Positions 1 to 7,473 of a stretch of 15,262 nucleotides of DNA are shown here, in pieces. The notes under the pieces were generated by a model. The model was given only the letters and a program-made list of their open reading frames with translations. It ran no database searches and was not told where the DNA came from. The position numbers and the translations under genes were made by a program. Source of the stretch: Prevotellaceae bacterium UBA711 (GTDB lineage Bacteria > Bacteroidota > Bacteroidia > Bacteroidales > Bacteroidaceae); contig DBLZ01000053.1 of NCBI GenBank assembly GCA_002297545.1, forward strand, positions 1 to 15,262. Reading direction: 5' to 3'. Numbering within the stretch: position 1 is the first letter of the stretch; every line of letters begins with the position of its first letter.

Positions 1-1
1 G

Positions 2-2317
2 TGGTACACCTACCCTGCCGACGCCACAGTGGCCGACCACCCCAACGGATGGGTGGACGATGTACAATGGCACAACGCCCTGCCACTGGGCAACGGTTCT
101 TTCGGCGCCATGGTATTCGGCGACGTGGCACGCGAACGCATACAGCTTAACGAGGAAAGCATGTGGTCAGGTTGCGTGCAGGACAGCGACAATCCCGAAG
201 CCGCACAGCATCTCGATGAAATACGCGACCTGCTTTTTGCCGGCAAATATGCCGAGGCCACACGCCTGACAAACCAGACACAAGTGTGCAAGGGTCCGGG
301 CTCAAGCACCGGCAACGCGGCACATGGACCGTTCGGCTGCTTCCAGACACTGGGCGACCTGTGGATAGACTTCGACAACAAGGCCGAATACTCCGACTAC
401 TACCGCGAACTGGACATGAACACTGGCACCGTCACCATCACCTACACCCAAGGCGATGTCAGATACACACGGGAGATATTCGTCAGCCATCCCGACCAGG
501 TAATGGCCATGCGCATGACGGCCAACAAGGACAAGCAATTGTCCTTCACATGCAGCATGACACGCCCCGAATGCTACGAGACTGTGGCAGAGGGCGACGA
601 CCAGCTCATCATGCAAGGCGCTCTGCCCGATGGCAAGGGAGGCCACAACCTCCAGTACATGGCGCGTCTGAAAGCCATTCCCGTGGGAGGCACCGTCAGC
701 ACCACTGACTCCACACTCACAGTGCAGGGGGCCGATGAAGTTGTATTGCTGATGTCGGCCTCTACTGACTACATGCTCAGCTACCCGACCTACAAAGGAC
801 GCGACTATGCAAACATCACCAAAAAGAACATAGACAACGCCTCCGGCAAGAAATTCACAGCCCTCCACAAGGCACATTGCAAGGAACATGCCCAATACTT
901 CAACCGCGCCACCTTCCAGCTGGCCAACACTGCCGACACAATCCCAACCGATGTACTGGTAAAAGAGGCAAAAGAGGGCAAGGTCAACCCACACTTGTAT
1001 GAACTCCTGTTCCAATATGGCCGCTACCTGCTGATTGCCTCTTCGCGCCCAGGCACTCTGCCCGCTAACCTGCAGGGCATCTGGGCAAACAAGATACAGA
1101 CCCCTTGGAACGGCGACTTCCACACCGATGTCAACGTGGAGATGAATTATTGGCTGGCCGAGGCCACCGGCCTGTCCGACCTGCACATGCCCTTGTTCGA
1201 CCTGATAGAGTCCTTGGCAAAGCCCGGAGCGAAGACCGCACAGGCACAATATGGCAAGAATGGCTGGGTCGTGCACCCCATCACCAATGTATGGGGCTAC
1301 ACATCGCCGGGCGAGTCCGCATCATGGGGCATGCACACCGGGGCGGCAGCATGGATATGCCAGCATATAGGTGAGCACTACCGCTTCACAGGCGACAAGG
1401 AATTCTTAAAGCGCATGTATCCCACACTGAAAGGTGCCGTACAGTTCTACTTGGATTGGCTTGTTCCCGACCCGAAGACCGGCTGTCTGGTATCGGGCCC
1501 TGCCGTATCCCCAGAGAACAGCTTCGTGGCTCCTGATGGCAGCTATTGCCAAATCAGCATGGGCCCCACACACGACCAGCAAGTTATATGGCAGTTGTTC
1601 GATGACTTCGGAATGGCATCCGAGGAGTTGGGCATTGCCGATGACTTCACCCGCCGCGTGGCCGAAAGCAAGGCAAACCTGGCCGGAAGCAAGATAGGCA
1701 GCGACGGACGCCTAATGGAATGGGCGGAAGAATGGAAAGAGGTGGAGCCCGGACACCGCCACATCTCCCATCTCTTTGCCATACACCCGGGGGCACAAAT
1801 CAATCTGTTGCAAACTCCCGACTTGGCACAGGCAGCCAAGAAGTCCATGGACTACCGCATTACACACGGCGGCGGCCACACCGGCTGGAGCGCAGCATGG
1901 CTGGTGAGCCAATACGCACGCCTGCAAAGCAGTGAGGACGCACTGAAGAGCCTGGACATAGTTGCCACACGCAACCTCATGCCCAACCTCTTTGCCCTGC
2001 ATCCGCCCTTCCAGATTGACGCCAACCTCGGCGTAGTGGCCGGTATGGCGGAAATGCTCATCCAAAGCCACGTACACGATAGTGAAGGCTACGTCATCCA
2101 GTTGCTCCCCGCACTGCCGGCAGAATGGCAGGAAGGCTCATACAGCGGCTTGCGTGCCCGTGGCGGCTTTGAAATCAGCGTATCGTGGAGCGAAGGCACA
2201 TTGAAGACCATCAAGATAAAATCCCTCCTTGGCAATCCATTCCGTCTGTGGTACAACGGTGAATACCTGGAAGCCCCCACCCTCGCGGCCGGAGAAACCT
2301 GGACGCGGTTCCTGTAG
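2..2317 (+). CDS. GH95-family alpha-L-fucosidase, 5' end cut by window edge
   Basis: This is an exo-glycosidase of family GH95, which releases alpha-1,2-linked L-fucose (some members L-galactose) from host or plant glycans by an inverting mechanism. The frame is already open at base 2, and the first residues (WYTYPADATV) match the usual GH95 N-terminal region, so only a signal peptide and a few residues are probably missing. Counting from base 2, landmarks are LPLGNGSFGAMVFG near residue 30, RIQLNEESMWSG, the MNYW block near 376-384, SPENS with a candidate acid Glu at 505, HRHISHLFAIHPG near 585 and FQIDANLG with a candidate Asp at 673. The usual Asn-x-Asn before MNYW reads Asp-Val-Asn here (Asp376, Asn378), so the first Asn is replaced. 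Length fits a bare GH95 protein without carbohydrate-binding modules. It is convergent with the GH109 gene. Family call is secure; substrate is inferred. Confidence 0.93.
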   Translation, partial: WYTYPADATVADHPNGWVDDVQWHNALPLGNGSFGAMVFGDVARERIQLNEESMWSGCVQDSDNPEAAQHLDEIRDLLFAGKYAEATRLTNQTQVCKGPGSSTGNAAHGPFGCFQTLGDLWIDFDNKAEYSDYYRELDMNTGTVTITYTQGDVRYTREIFVSHPDQVMAMRMTANKDKQLSFTCSMTRPECYETVAEGDDQLIMQGALPDGKGGHNLQYMARLKAIPVGGTVSTTDSTLTVQGADEVVLLMSASTDYMLSYPTYKGRDYANITKKNIDNASGKKFTALHKAHCKEHAQYFNRATFQLANTADTIPTDVLVKEAKEGKVNPHLYELLFQYGRYLLIASSRPGTLPANLQGIWANKIQTPWNGDFHTDVNVEMNYWLAEATGLSDLHMPLFDLIESLAKPGAKTAQAQYGKNGWVVHPITNVWGYTSPGESASWGMHTGAAAWICQHIGEHYRFTGDKEFLKRMYPTLKGAVQFYLDWLVPDPKTGCLVSGPAVSPENSFVAPDGSYCQISMGPTHDQQVIWQLFDDFGMASEELGIADDFTRRVAESKANLAGSKIGSDGRLMEWAEEWKEVEPGHRHISHLFAIHPGAQINLLQTPDLAQAAKKSMDYRITHGGGHTGWSAAWLVSQYARLQSSEDALKSLDIVATRNLMPNLFALHPPFQIDANLGVVAGMAEMLIQSHVHDSEGYVIQLLPALPAEWQEGSYSGLRARGGFEISVSWSEGTLKTIKIKSLLGNPFRLWYNGEYLEAPTLAAGETWTRFL

Positions 2318-2353
2318 CAAGCACACGACACACAACACGCAATAATACACAGC

Positions 2354-2389
2354 CCCGCCGCCGGAGCATCAGTCCTCCCCCACGGCGGG
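2354..2389 (+). terminator. Possible weak terminator hairpin after GH95
   Basis: CCCGCCG (2354-2360) pairs with CGGCGGG (2383-2389) across a 22-nt loop, about 37 nt after the GH95 stop. There is no T-run behind it, so intrinsic termination is doubtful. Confidence 0.3.
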
Positions 2390-2470
2390 ACTTACTGTAT
2401 CTTGCGTCAGCCAACAGGCACAACAGCCTCGGCATGCCATGTGCACATCGCCACAAGGCAGGTACCGCAA

Positions 2471-2558
2471 GAACCGGTTATTGCGCTTGAACAAACCAAT
2501 TGATTTTGGTCAAAGAACCGGTTTATGCAACCGAAAGAATAGGTTCTTGCGTGTGCCA
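2471..2558. repeat. 22-bp-period array, four units around AACCGGTT (array 1)
   Basis: Four 8-bp cores start exactly 22 bp apart: AACCGGTT (2472-2479), AACCAATT (2494-2501), AACCGGTT (2516-2523) and AATAGGTT (2538-2545). The core is self-complementary in the best copies. The roughly 13 bp between cores varies. The array is bounded by a perfect 10-bp inverted repeat, CGCAAGAACC (2466-2475) and GGTTCTTGCG (2542-2551). It lies in the 388-bp gap between the 3' ends of GH95 and GH109. No core appears at the next 22-bp step on either side. Function unknown. A second array lies at 13537-13624. Apart from the array and the hairpins listed separately, I see nothing in this gap. Confidence 0.8.
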
Positions 2559-2632
2559 TATCGTGGCGTTATGGCACACGCTCCATGTGGTATGTGGCAG
2601 CAACTGCAGGAAGCATGCCATACAGATATACA

Positions 2633-2669
2633 GTGAGGGCCAGACCGCGTCACGCTGTCTGACCCTCAC
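2633..2669 (-). terminator. Terminator-like hairpin for the GH109 gene
   Basis: GTGAGGGCCAGAC (2633-2645) pairs with GTCTGACCCTCAC (2657-2669), twelve pairs with one internal C-A mismatch and an 11-nt loop. It lies 36 bp past the GH109 stop codon and is flanked by AT-rich sequence on both sides. There is no clean T-run, so the mechanism is uncertain. It could act in both directions between the convergent genes. Confidence 0.55.
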
Positions 2670-2705
2670 ATCATATATTATATCGCGACTATTGCGCCAT
2701 TGGTG

Positions 2706-4337
2706 TTACTTTGCCAGCTCCTTGGCAAGAGCCTTCTCGGCCTTGGCAACGGCAGCACTGTACTTCTTCTGTGCAGCCTTGGTGTTCTTGGCATTCTTAA
2801 TGGCGTCGTACAAATCCCACAACTTGAAGTCGGCGGTCACCTTCTTCTGTGCTGCGGTGTAGGCAGCGGCAGCAGCCTCGGTCTTAGCCTCTTCCTCGGC
2901 GGGAGCATAAGCGTGCTTGTAGCCTTTCTGCTTGTCCCAGAAACCACGTGTGAAGTCGGGGAAAGTGACGGCAGCGCAGTTGTTGTCCATGGAAAGGGAA
3001 CCCAACTCGGCCAGACAGCACCATTCTGCCATGTCGTACACGTCCATATCCAGAGGCAAACCGTTCTGCAGGCAGTAAACCAGACGTGAGTCCATGATGA
3101 AGTCCATGCCACCGTGGCCCATTTCACGACCCTGTTCTCCATACTTGGTGAGGATGGGATGGTAGTACTTCTTGACGAGGGCAGCCTTCTGTTCGGCATT
3201 CATGAAGCCGTGTGCGCTGAGGTTGTCTACCTTGGGAGCGCCTGTATTCTTCAGGACCTCGCCAGAGAGGGCAAATTCCTCTGTGGGATATTTGGTGGCA
3301 TAACCCTTGGTGCCGGTGAGTTTGAACAGACGGTTGTAAGGCTGGGGAGTCATCACGTTATGCTGGATCTCAACCACCTTGCCCTGGGCTGTACGCATGA
3401 GAGTGGTGGTGTGGTCACCGTTGCGGAACTCCTTGCACTCCTTGCCGGTCTGTTTCTTGGTCCAATCCTTGCCAAAGAAGCTCTCGGTATCCATGGCAAC
3501 GAGGGTGGTGAAGCGGTCACCACGATGTATATTCATGCACTGTGCAACGGGGCCGAGACCGTGAGTGGCGTAAACGTCGCCGCGGTTCTCCTTGTTATAC
3601 TTGAGACGCCAGTGCAGACCATCCTTGTCGTTATCGTTGGGGTCCTGCCAGTATGCTCTCCAGAAGCCATCGAGAGAATGGATATAAGCACCCTCGGCAC
3701 GGATAATCTCACCAAACACACCGTCCTGAGCCATGGCCAAAGCATTCAACTCATAATAGTCATAGCAGCAGTTCTCCAGAATGAAGCAGTGCTGACGTGT
3801 CTGCTCGGACAGGTTGATAAGGCTCCAGCACTGATCCAGGTTCATGGCAGAGGGCACCTCTATGGCAGCGTGCTTGCCGTTTTCCATGGCACACTTGGCC
3901 ACGGGATAGTGGTGGTTCCAGTCGGTGGCAACGTACACGAGGTCTATGTCCTCACGCTTGCACAGTTCCTCGTAACCCTTTTCGCCGAAGTAGATGTCGG
4001 CAGGTTTCAGACCGGCCTTGCGCAGGAATCCCTGGCAAGCCTCGGCACGCCCCTGTTCGTAGTCGCACAAGGCAACAATCTCAACACCGGGAATGTGACA
4101 GAAACGCATCACGGCACCAGGACCACGCATGCCCAGGCCTACGAACCCTACGCGCACGGTCTGCAGTTTGGGAGCCGCCAAACCAAGGACGTTCTGCTGG
4201 CCGGCAGGACGTTCGGGGGTCTCTACAACGATGGTACCTTTGTCCCAGTGCCACTTGGTACCGGATGAAAGTGATTGAGCGCCAACTGTCAGGGTAAAGG
4301 CAGCAAGCGCAACGGTCAAGAATGATTTTAGCTTCAT
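2706..4337 (-). CDS. GH109 alpha-N-acetylgalactosaminidase (Gfo/Idh/MocA fold)
   Basis: An NAD-dependent glycosidase of family GH109, whose characterised members remove terminal alpha-GalNAc (blood-group A antigen, mucin cores) by an oxidation-elimination mechanism. The 543-residue product starts with a signal peptide (MKLKSFLTVALAAFTLTVGA, probable cleavage before Gln21), so it is exported. The Rossmann dinucleotide loop GLGMRG lies at 67-72. The YATHGLGPV block at 256-264 supplies Tyr256 and His259, the conserved active-site pair of the family. GHGGMDF and FPDFTRGFW are further GH109 blocks. After FPDFTRGFW, where I expect the catalytic domain to end, comes an unusual tail of about 75 residues rich in Ala, Lys and Glu, predicted helical. 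The start is supported by the signal peptide and the promoter at 4465-4496. Family call is strong; GalNAc specificity is inferred. Confidence 0.92.
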   Translation of the reverse strand: MKLKSFLTVALAAFTLTVGAQSLSSGTKWHWDKGTIVVETPERPAGQQNVLGLAAPKLQTVRVGFVGLGMRGPGAVMRFCHIPGVEIVALCDYEQGRAEACQGFLRKAGLKPADIYFGEKGYEELCKREDIDLVYVATDWNHHYPVAKCAMENGKHAAIEVPSAMNLDQCWSLINLSEQTRQHCFILENCCYDYYELNALAMAQDGVFGEIIRAEGAYIHSLDGFWRAYWQDPNDNDKDGLHWRLKYNKENRGDVYATHGLGPVAQCMNIHRGDRFTTLVAMDTESFFGKDWTKKQTGKECKEFRNGDHTTTLMRTAQGKVVEIQHNVMTPQPYNRLFKLTGTKGYATKYPTEEFALSGEVLKNTGAPKVDNLSAHGFMNAEQKAALVKKYYHPILTKYGEQGREMGHGGMDFIMDSRLVYCLQNGLPLDMDVYDMAEWCCLAELGSLSMDNNCAAVTFPDFTRGFWDKQKGYKHAYAPAEEEAKTEAAAAAYTAAQKKVTADFKLWDLYDAIKNAKNTKAAQKKYSAAVAKAEKALAKELAK

Positions 4338-4423
4338 GTCTTGTCTTTGTTTTAGGTTAGTTAATTAATTATAGGTCTGTGATATGATCGACGATGGGGC
4401 ACAGGACATGCCACCACGAAGCA

Positions 4424-4445
4424 CAGGGCGAGGCATAATGCCCTG
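4424..4445 (-). other. Small hairpin in the GH109 mRNA leader
   Basis: CAGGGC (4424-4429) and GCCCTG (4440-4445) pair across a 10-nt loop. It falls near the 5' end of the roughly 120-nt leader predicted from the minus-strand promoter. It may stabilise or regulate the transcript, but six base pairs is weak evidence. Confidence 0.3.
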
Positions 4446-4464
4446 CGGCGCAAGGTTATCGCTG

Positions 4465-4496
4465 CAAAGTTAAGGAATAAATCACTAAGTACCAAA
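4465..4496 (-). promoter_or_regulatory. Bacteroidetes promoter for the GH109 gene
   Basis: Read on the minus strand: -33 TTTG (4496-4493), 20-bp spacer, -7 TAACTTTG (4472-4465). This matches TTTG/TAnnTTTG fully. Transcription would start near 4460, giving a leader of about 120 nt. The stretch TTTGGTACTTAG at its -33 region recurs exactly in the promoter at 13217. Confidence 0.75.
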
Positions 4497-4501
4497 CATA
4501 T

Positions 4502-4532
4502 TTTGATATTATTGGAAAAAGGCGTAACTTTG
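4502..4532 (+). promoter_or_regulatory. Bacteroidetes promoter for rlmN
   Basis: -33 TTTG (4502-4505), 19-bp spacer, -7 TAACTTTG (4525-4532), only 9 bp before the rlmN ATG. The start site would fall a few bases before the ATG, so the mRNA is probably near-leaderless. Its -33 box lies 5 bp from the -33 box of the divergent GH109 promoter. It also argues against the in-frame TTG at 4503 as the rlmN start. Confidence 0.78.
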
Positions 4533-4541
4533 TACACGATT

Positions 4542-5579
4542 ATGGACAAGCAGAAACACACTCCCCTCCTGGGCATGGACATGCAGGAGTTGCGAGTTTT
4601 GGCGGAGCACGCACACCTGCCTGCGTTTGCGTCGAAACAGATCTTCCGATGGCTCTATCAGAAGCATGTGGCCGACATACAGGACATGACTGACATAAGC
4701 CAAAAGGCACGCATGACACTGGCCGAAGAGTACTGCGTGGGGCTGATGCCACATGTGGAATGCCAGCGTAGTGTGGACGGGACGGTGAAGTACCTGTTCC
4801 CCACCCTGTCCGGCCATACGGTGGAGAGCGTATTCATTCCCGATGATGACAGAGGTACGCTCTGCGTCAGTTGTCAGGTGGGATGCCGCATGGGATGCAA
4901 GTTCTGCATGACAGGGCGACAGGGTTTCCAAGGCCACCTGACTGTCACGGACATACTGAACCAGATATATGCCCTGCCAGAGAGGGAGAGGCTGACCAAC
5001 ATAGTCTTCATGGGACAGGGCGAACCCCTGGACAATTTGGACACAGTGCTGAAGGCGACCGACCTGCTGATGCACCGCGACGGATGGGCATGGAGTCCCA
5101 AGCGCATCACCGTCAGTACTGTGGGCATACGCCAAGGGCTGCAACGTTTCCTGGACGAAAGTTCGTGCCACCTGGCCGTGTCTCTGCACAATCCATTCCC
5201 ACAGGAACGCAAGGAGATGATGCCGGCCGAGAACGCTTGCTCACTGACGGAATTCCTGCCCATGCTGGCCGAGAGGGACTGGAGCCATCAGAGGCGTGTG
5301 TCATTTGAATACATCGTCTTTGGCGGGCTGAACGATACTCATCGCCATGCACGCGAATTGGTGAGACTGCTCGCTCCACTGGAGTGTCGCGTGAACCTGA
5401 TACGCTTCCACTCTATACCCGACTCGCCATTCCACAGCGCCCCCGAGGAGACCATGGTGTGGTTTAGGGACTACCTTACCCGGCATGGCGTCACCACCAC
5501 GATACGCGCCTCACGTGGGCAGGACATCTGGGCCGCGTGTGGTCTGTTGAATACCAAGAACAAACAACCCCAGACATAA
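4542..5579 (+). CDS. rlmN: RlmN: dual-specificity 23S rRNA/tRNA adenine-C2 methyltransferase
   Basis: A cytoplasmic radical-SAM enzyme that methylates C2 of A2503 in 23S rRNA and of A37 in some tRNAs. The 345-residue length is normal. Cys115, Cys119 and Cys122 (GCRMGCKFC) form the CxxxCxxC motif for the 4Fe-4S cluster. Cys108 corresponds to the methyl-carrying/resolving Cys118 of E. coli, and Cys333 in DIWAACG to Cys355. MTGRQGF follows the cluster motif, as usual. The N-terminal region (PLLGMDMQELRVLAEH) resembles other Bacteroidetes RlmN proteins, supporting the ATG at 4542, which sits 9 bp behind its own promoter. The DUF4837 gene follows after 50 bp, probably on the same transcript. All key residues are present. 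Confidence 0.97.
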   Translation: MDKQKHTPLLGMDMQELRVLAEHAHLPAFASKQIFRWLYQKHVADIQDMTDISQKARMTLAEEYCVGLMPHVECQRSVDGTVKYLFPTLSGHTVESVFIPDDDRGTLCVSCQVGCRMGCKFCMTGRQGFQGHLTVTDILNQIYALPERERLTNIVFMGQGEPLDNLDTVLKATDLLMHRDGWAWSPKRITVSTVGIRQGLQRFLDESSCHLAVSLHNPFPQERKEMMPAENACSLTEFLPMLAERDWSHQRRVSFEYIVFGGLNDTHRHARELVRLLAPLECRVNLIRFHSIPDSPFHSAPEETMVWFRDYLTRHGVTTTIRASRGQDIWAACGLLNTKNKQPQT

Positions 5580-5629
5580 GCCACCGCATCAGAACAGATG
5601 CACATGACTCACCTTAAACAGACATGACT

Positions 5630-6682
5630 ATGAAACGTTTTATTGCATTACTGCCATCATTGTTACTACTGCTGTGCAGCTGTGACAAGGCAAACTTCTT
5701 TCCCAAGGCAAGCGGCCGTCCCTATGAAGTTCTTGTGGTGATGGACTCCGTAGACTGGCAGGCTCCGCACGGACGCGCCTTGTTCGATGCCTTGGATACC
5801 GATGTCCCGATGTTGCCACAGAGCGAACGCTCGTTCAAGATTTCGCAGACCGAGGTAAAGAACTTCGACCGTCTGCTCAACATCTTCCGCAACATCATCA
5901 TTGTGAACATCGACCGCACCCAGTTCTCCAGAACCAAGATGAAGTTCACTCGCGACAAATATGCAATGGACCAGGTGGTGCTGAACATCAACTCTCCCTC
6001 CAAGGAGGAGTTCCGGCAATACTGCGTGGAGCACAGACAGGACATAGTGGACTTCCTTACCAAGATGGAGATGAACCGCCTGATAAAGGAACTGAAGAAG
6101 GAGAACTCCAAAGTGACGAAACAGCTGGCGCAAGAGATACTCAACTGTGAGATGAACGCGCCGAAAGAGTTGCAGTCGTATAAGAAAGGAAAGGACTTCC
6201 TGTGGACATCCAACAACACATCGGCCGGCTTGATGAGTATCGTAATGTATTCCTTCCCTTATGAAGGCCCGCAAATTTTCACCAAAGAATACCTGGTGCA
6301 CAAGCGTGACTCGGTGATGAAGGAGAACATTCCCGGCGAGAAGCCTAACATGTATATGGCCACGGACACGCTTTGCTCCGTGGTGAAACCCATCGTAGTA
6401 CACGGAAAGTATGCAATGGAGATGCGCGGACTGTGGTACATGGAGAACGACTGCATGGGCGGCCCGTACGTAAGCCACCACAGAGTAGATACAGAGAACA
6501 ACCGCGTGGTGGTGGTGGAAGGGTTTGTCTACGCCCCGGAAAAGATGAAACGTGGCCTCATCCGCAGACTCGAAGGTTCGTTATACACGCTCAAGTTGCC
6601 GGAGGAACAATACGTGGTGGAAATAACTCCTGACATCGAAGAAGAACAGGTGGAACCCGCCACTACAGGGGAAGGGAAATAA
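5630..6682 (+). CDS. DUF4837 family lipoprotein
   Basis: A Bacteroidetes-specific protein of unknown function, recognised as DUF4837. The 350-residue product begins with a lipoprotein signal: Lys-Arg, a Leu-rich core (IALLPSLLLLL) and the lipobox LCSC, followed by DKANFFPKASG. It is therefore probably anchored in an envelope membrane facing the periplasm. The body is soluble, with a charged stretch (MEMNRLIKELKKENSK) in the middle and a conserved-looking GLWYMENDCMGGPYVSHH block near residue 270. An alternative ATG lies 6 bp upstream. It follows rlmN by 50 bp and precedes the PdxA-like gene by 137 bp. No strict promoter match is visible in that 137-bp gap, which ends in AT-rich sequence. The family is fairly sure; no role can be assigned. 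Confidence 0.85.
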   Translation: MKRFIALLPSLLLLLCSCDKANFFPKASGRPYEVLVVMDSVDWQAPHGRALFDALDTDVPMLPQSERSFKISQTEVKNFDRLLNIFRNIIIVNIDRTQFSRTKMKFTRDKYAMDQVVLNINSPSKEEFRQYCVEHRQDIVDFLTKMEMNRLIKELKKENSKVTKQLAQEILNCEMNAPKELQSYKKGKDFLWTSNNTSAGLMSIVMYSFPYEGPQIFTKEYLVHKRDSVMKENIPGEKPNMYMATDTLCSVVKPIVVHGKYAMEMRGLWYMENDCMGGPYVSHHRVDTENNRVVVVEGFVYAPEKMKRGLIRRLEGSLYTLKLPEEQYVVEITPDIEEEQVEPATTGEGK

Positions 6683-6819
6683 CGCAACCGACACAAAAGC
6701 CTGGGAGCAGTATCATAGACAACAGGTCCGGCAGAACCGTTAAGGTAGCGCCACGCAGCATCGGCCGCCACGACCACAGACCCGGGCCTTATTCTCAACG
6801 TTATATATAATTTTAATAT

Positions 6820-7473
6820 ATGTATATGGATACACTGAAGATAGGTATCACCCATGCCGACCAAAGAGGAGCGGACACCATTGCCGAGGCCTTCGAAGAC
6901 ATCTTGCTGGACGAGATTTGCACCAAGACACTGTATGAAAGCGAAGGAGAGGCTGCCGTAGAAGAAGCCTTGAACGATTGGGAACAGGGAAATACCGATG
7001 CTATACTGGTGATACCGGCCGAGGGAGAGGAAAAGCTGAATCCTGCCTGTCTGAGAGGGCTGGACATGATGATATGGGGCGACCTGCGCATGGCATTCGC
7101 CAACGAGGAAGAGGAACCCGAGGAACAGATGGAGATGTTGCGTTTGGCCCTGGCCAGGGATTTTGACATCCATCACCCACGCATAGTCCCGGAATTGGAC
7201 GCAGAGAACTACAAGACCTACGATGCTGTACTGGCAACCGACCGGGAACAGGGATTGAAGGACTTCATGCAACTGAGCCAAGGCAATGGCGTGGCATACA
7301 CCACAGGGCGAGAGTTGATATGCACCAGCCCCTTCTCCAAGGAGTCGTTCCACGAAAGCATATACCTGGCCAAGGACATCTTCATCAACAGGGAACGTTA
7401 CGACAGCGCGCGCACCAACCCGCTGCCCAAACTCTTTGTCGAGAGGCGGGAGGACAACAGAAAGAAGCAATGA
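6820..7473 (+). CDS. Shortened PdxA-like protein, probable pseudoenzyme
   Basis: A 217-residue relative of 4-hydroxythreonine-4-phosphate dehydrogenase (PdxA, vitamin B6 pathway; normally about 330-365 residues). Similarity to Bacteroidetes PdxA is visible at the start (LKIGITHADQRG, versus the usual ITxGDxNGIG), in GEAAVEEALNDWEQGNTDAILVIPA, in YDAVLATDREQGLKDFMQLS with GVAYTTG and CTSPF, and at the end (ESIYLAKDIFINRERYDSARTNPLPKLF). What is missing is telling: the GHTE metal-site segment, the NPHAGE segment and the SPAHGTAYDIAG segment are absent, and HDQG reads REQG (142-145). The frame is open with no stops, so this is not simple decay. An acidic run (EEEEPEEQME) sits in the middle. Its stop overlaps the next ATG by 4 nt (ATGA). 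Dehydrogenase activity is unlikely; a structural or regulatory role is possible. The ATG at 6826 is an alternative start. Confidence 0.8.
   Translation: MYMDTLKIGITHADQRGADTIAEAFEDILLDEICTKTLYESEGEAAVEEALNDWEQGNTDAILVIPAEGEEKLNPACLRGLDMMIWGDLRMAFANEEEEPEEQMEMLRLALARDFDIHHPRIVPELDAENYKTYDAVLATDREQGLKDFMQLSQGNGVAYTTGRELICTSPFSKESFHESIYLAKDIFINRERYDSARTNPLPKLFVERREDNRKKQ

Noticed and set aside
302..1276. A 324-codon minus-strand open frame
   Set aside because: Antisense to GH95 motifs; a product of GC-rich codon bias on the other strand.
2471..2558. Reading the 22-bp arrays as short CRISPR arrays
   Set aside because: The conserved part is only about 8-10 bp and the variable part 12-14 bp, far below CRISPR sizes, and no cas gene is present.
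2500..2862. A 120-codon plus-strand frame across array 1 and the GH109 3' end
   Set aside because: It crosses a repeat and runs antisense into a real gene, with no promoter or recognisable domain.
3114..4268. A 384-codon plus-strand open frame
   Set aside because: It lies entirely antisense inside the GH109 gene, whose signal peptide and motifs are clear; the antisense product shows no domain.
4503..4541. Upstream TTG (4503) as the rlmN start
   Set aside because: It would make the promoter boxes part of the coding sequence and adds residues that do not resemble RlmN N-termini.
6820..7473. PdxA-like gene as a frameshifted or assembly-damaged full-length pdxA
   Set aside because: The missing segments are internal, the frame is continuous from a PdxA-like start to a PdxA-like end, and no remnants are seen in the other frames that I read.
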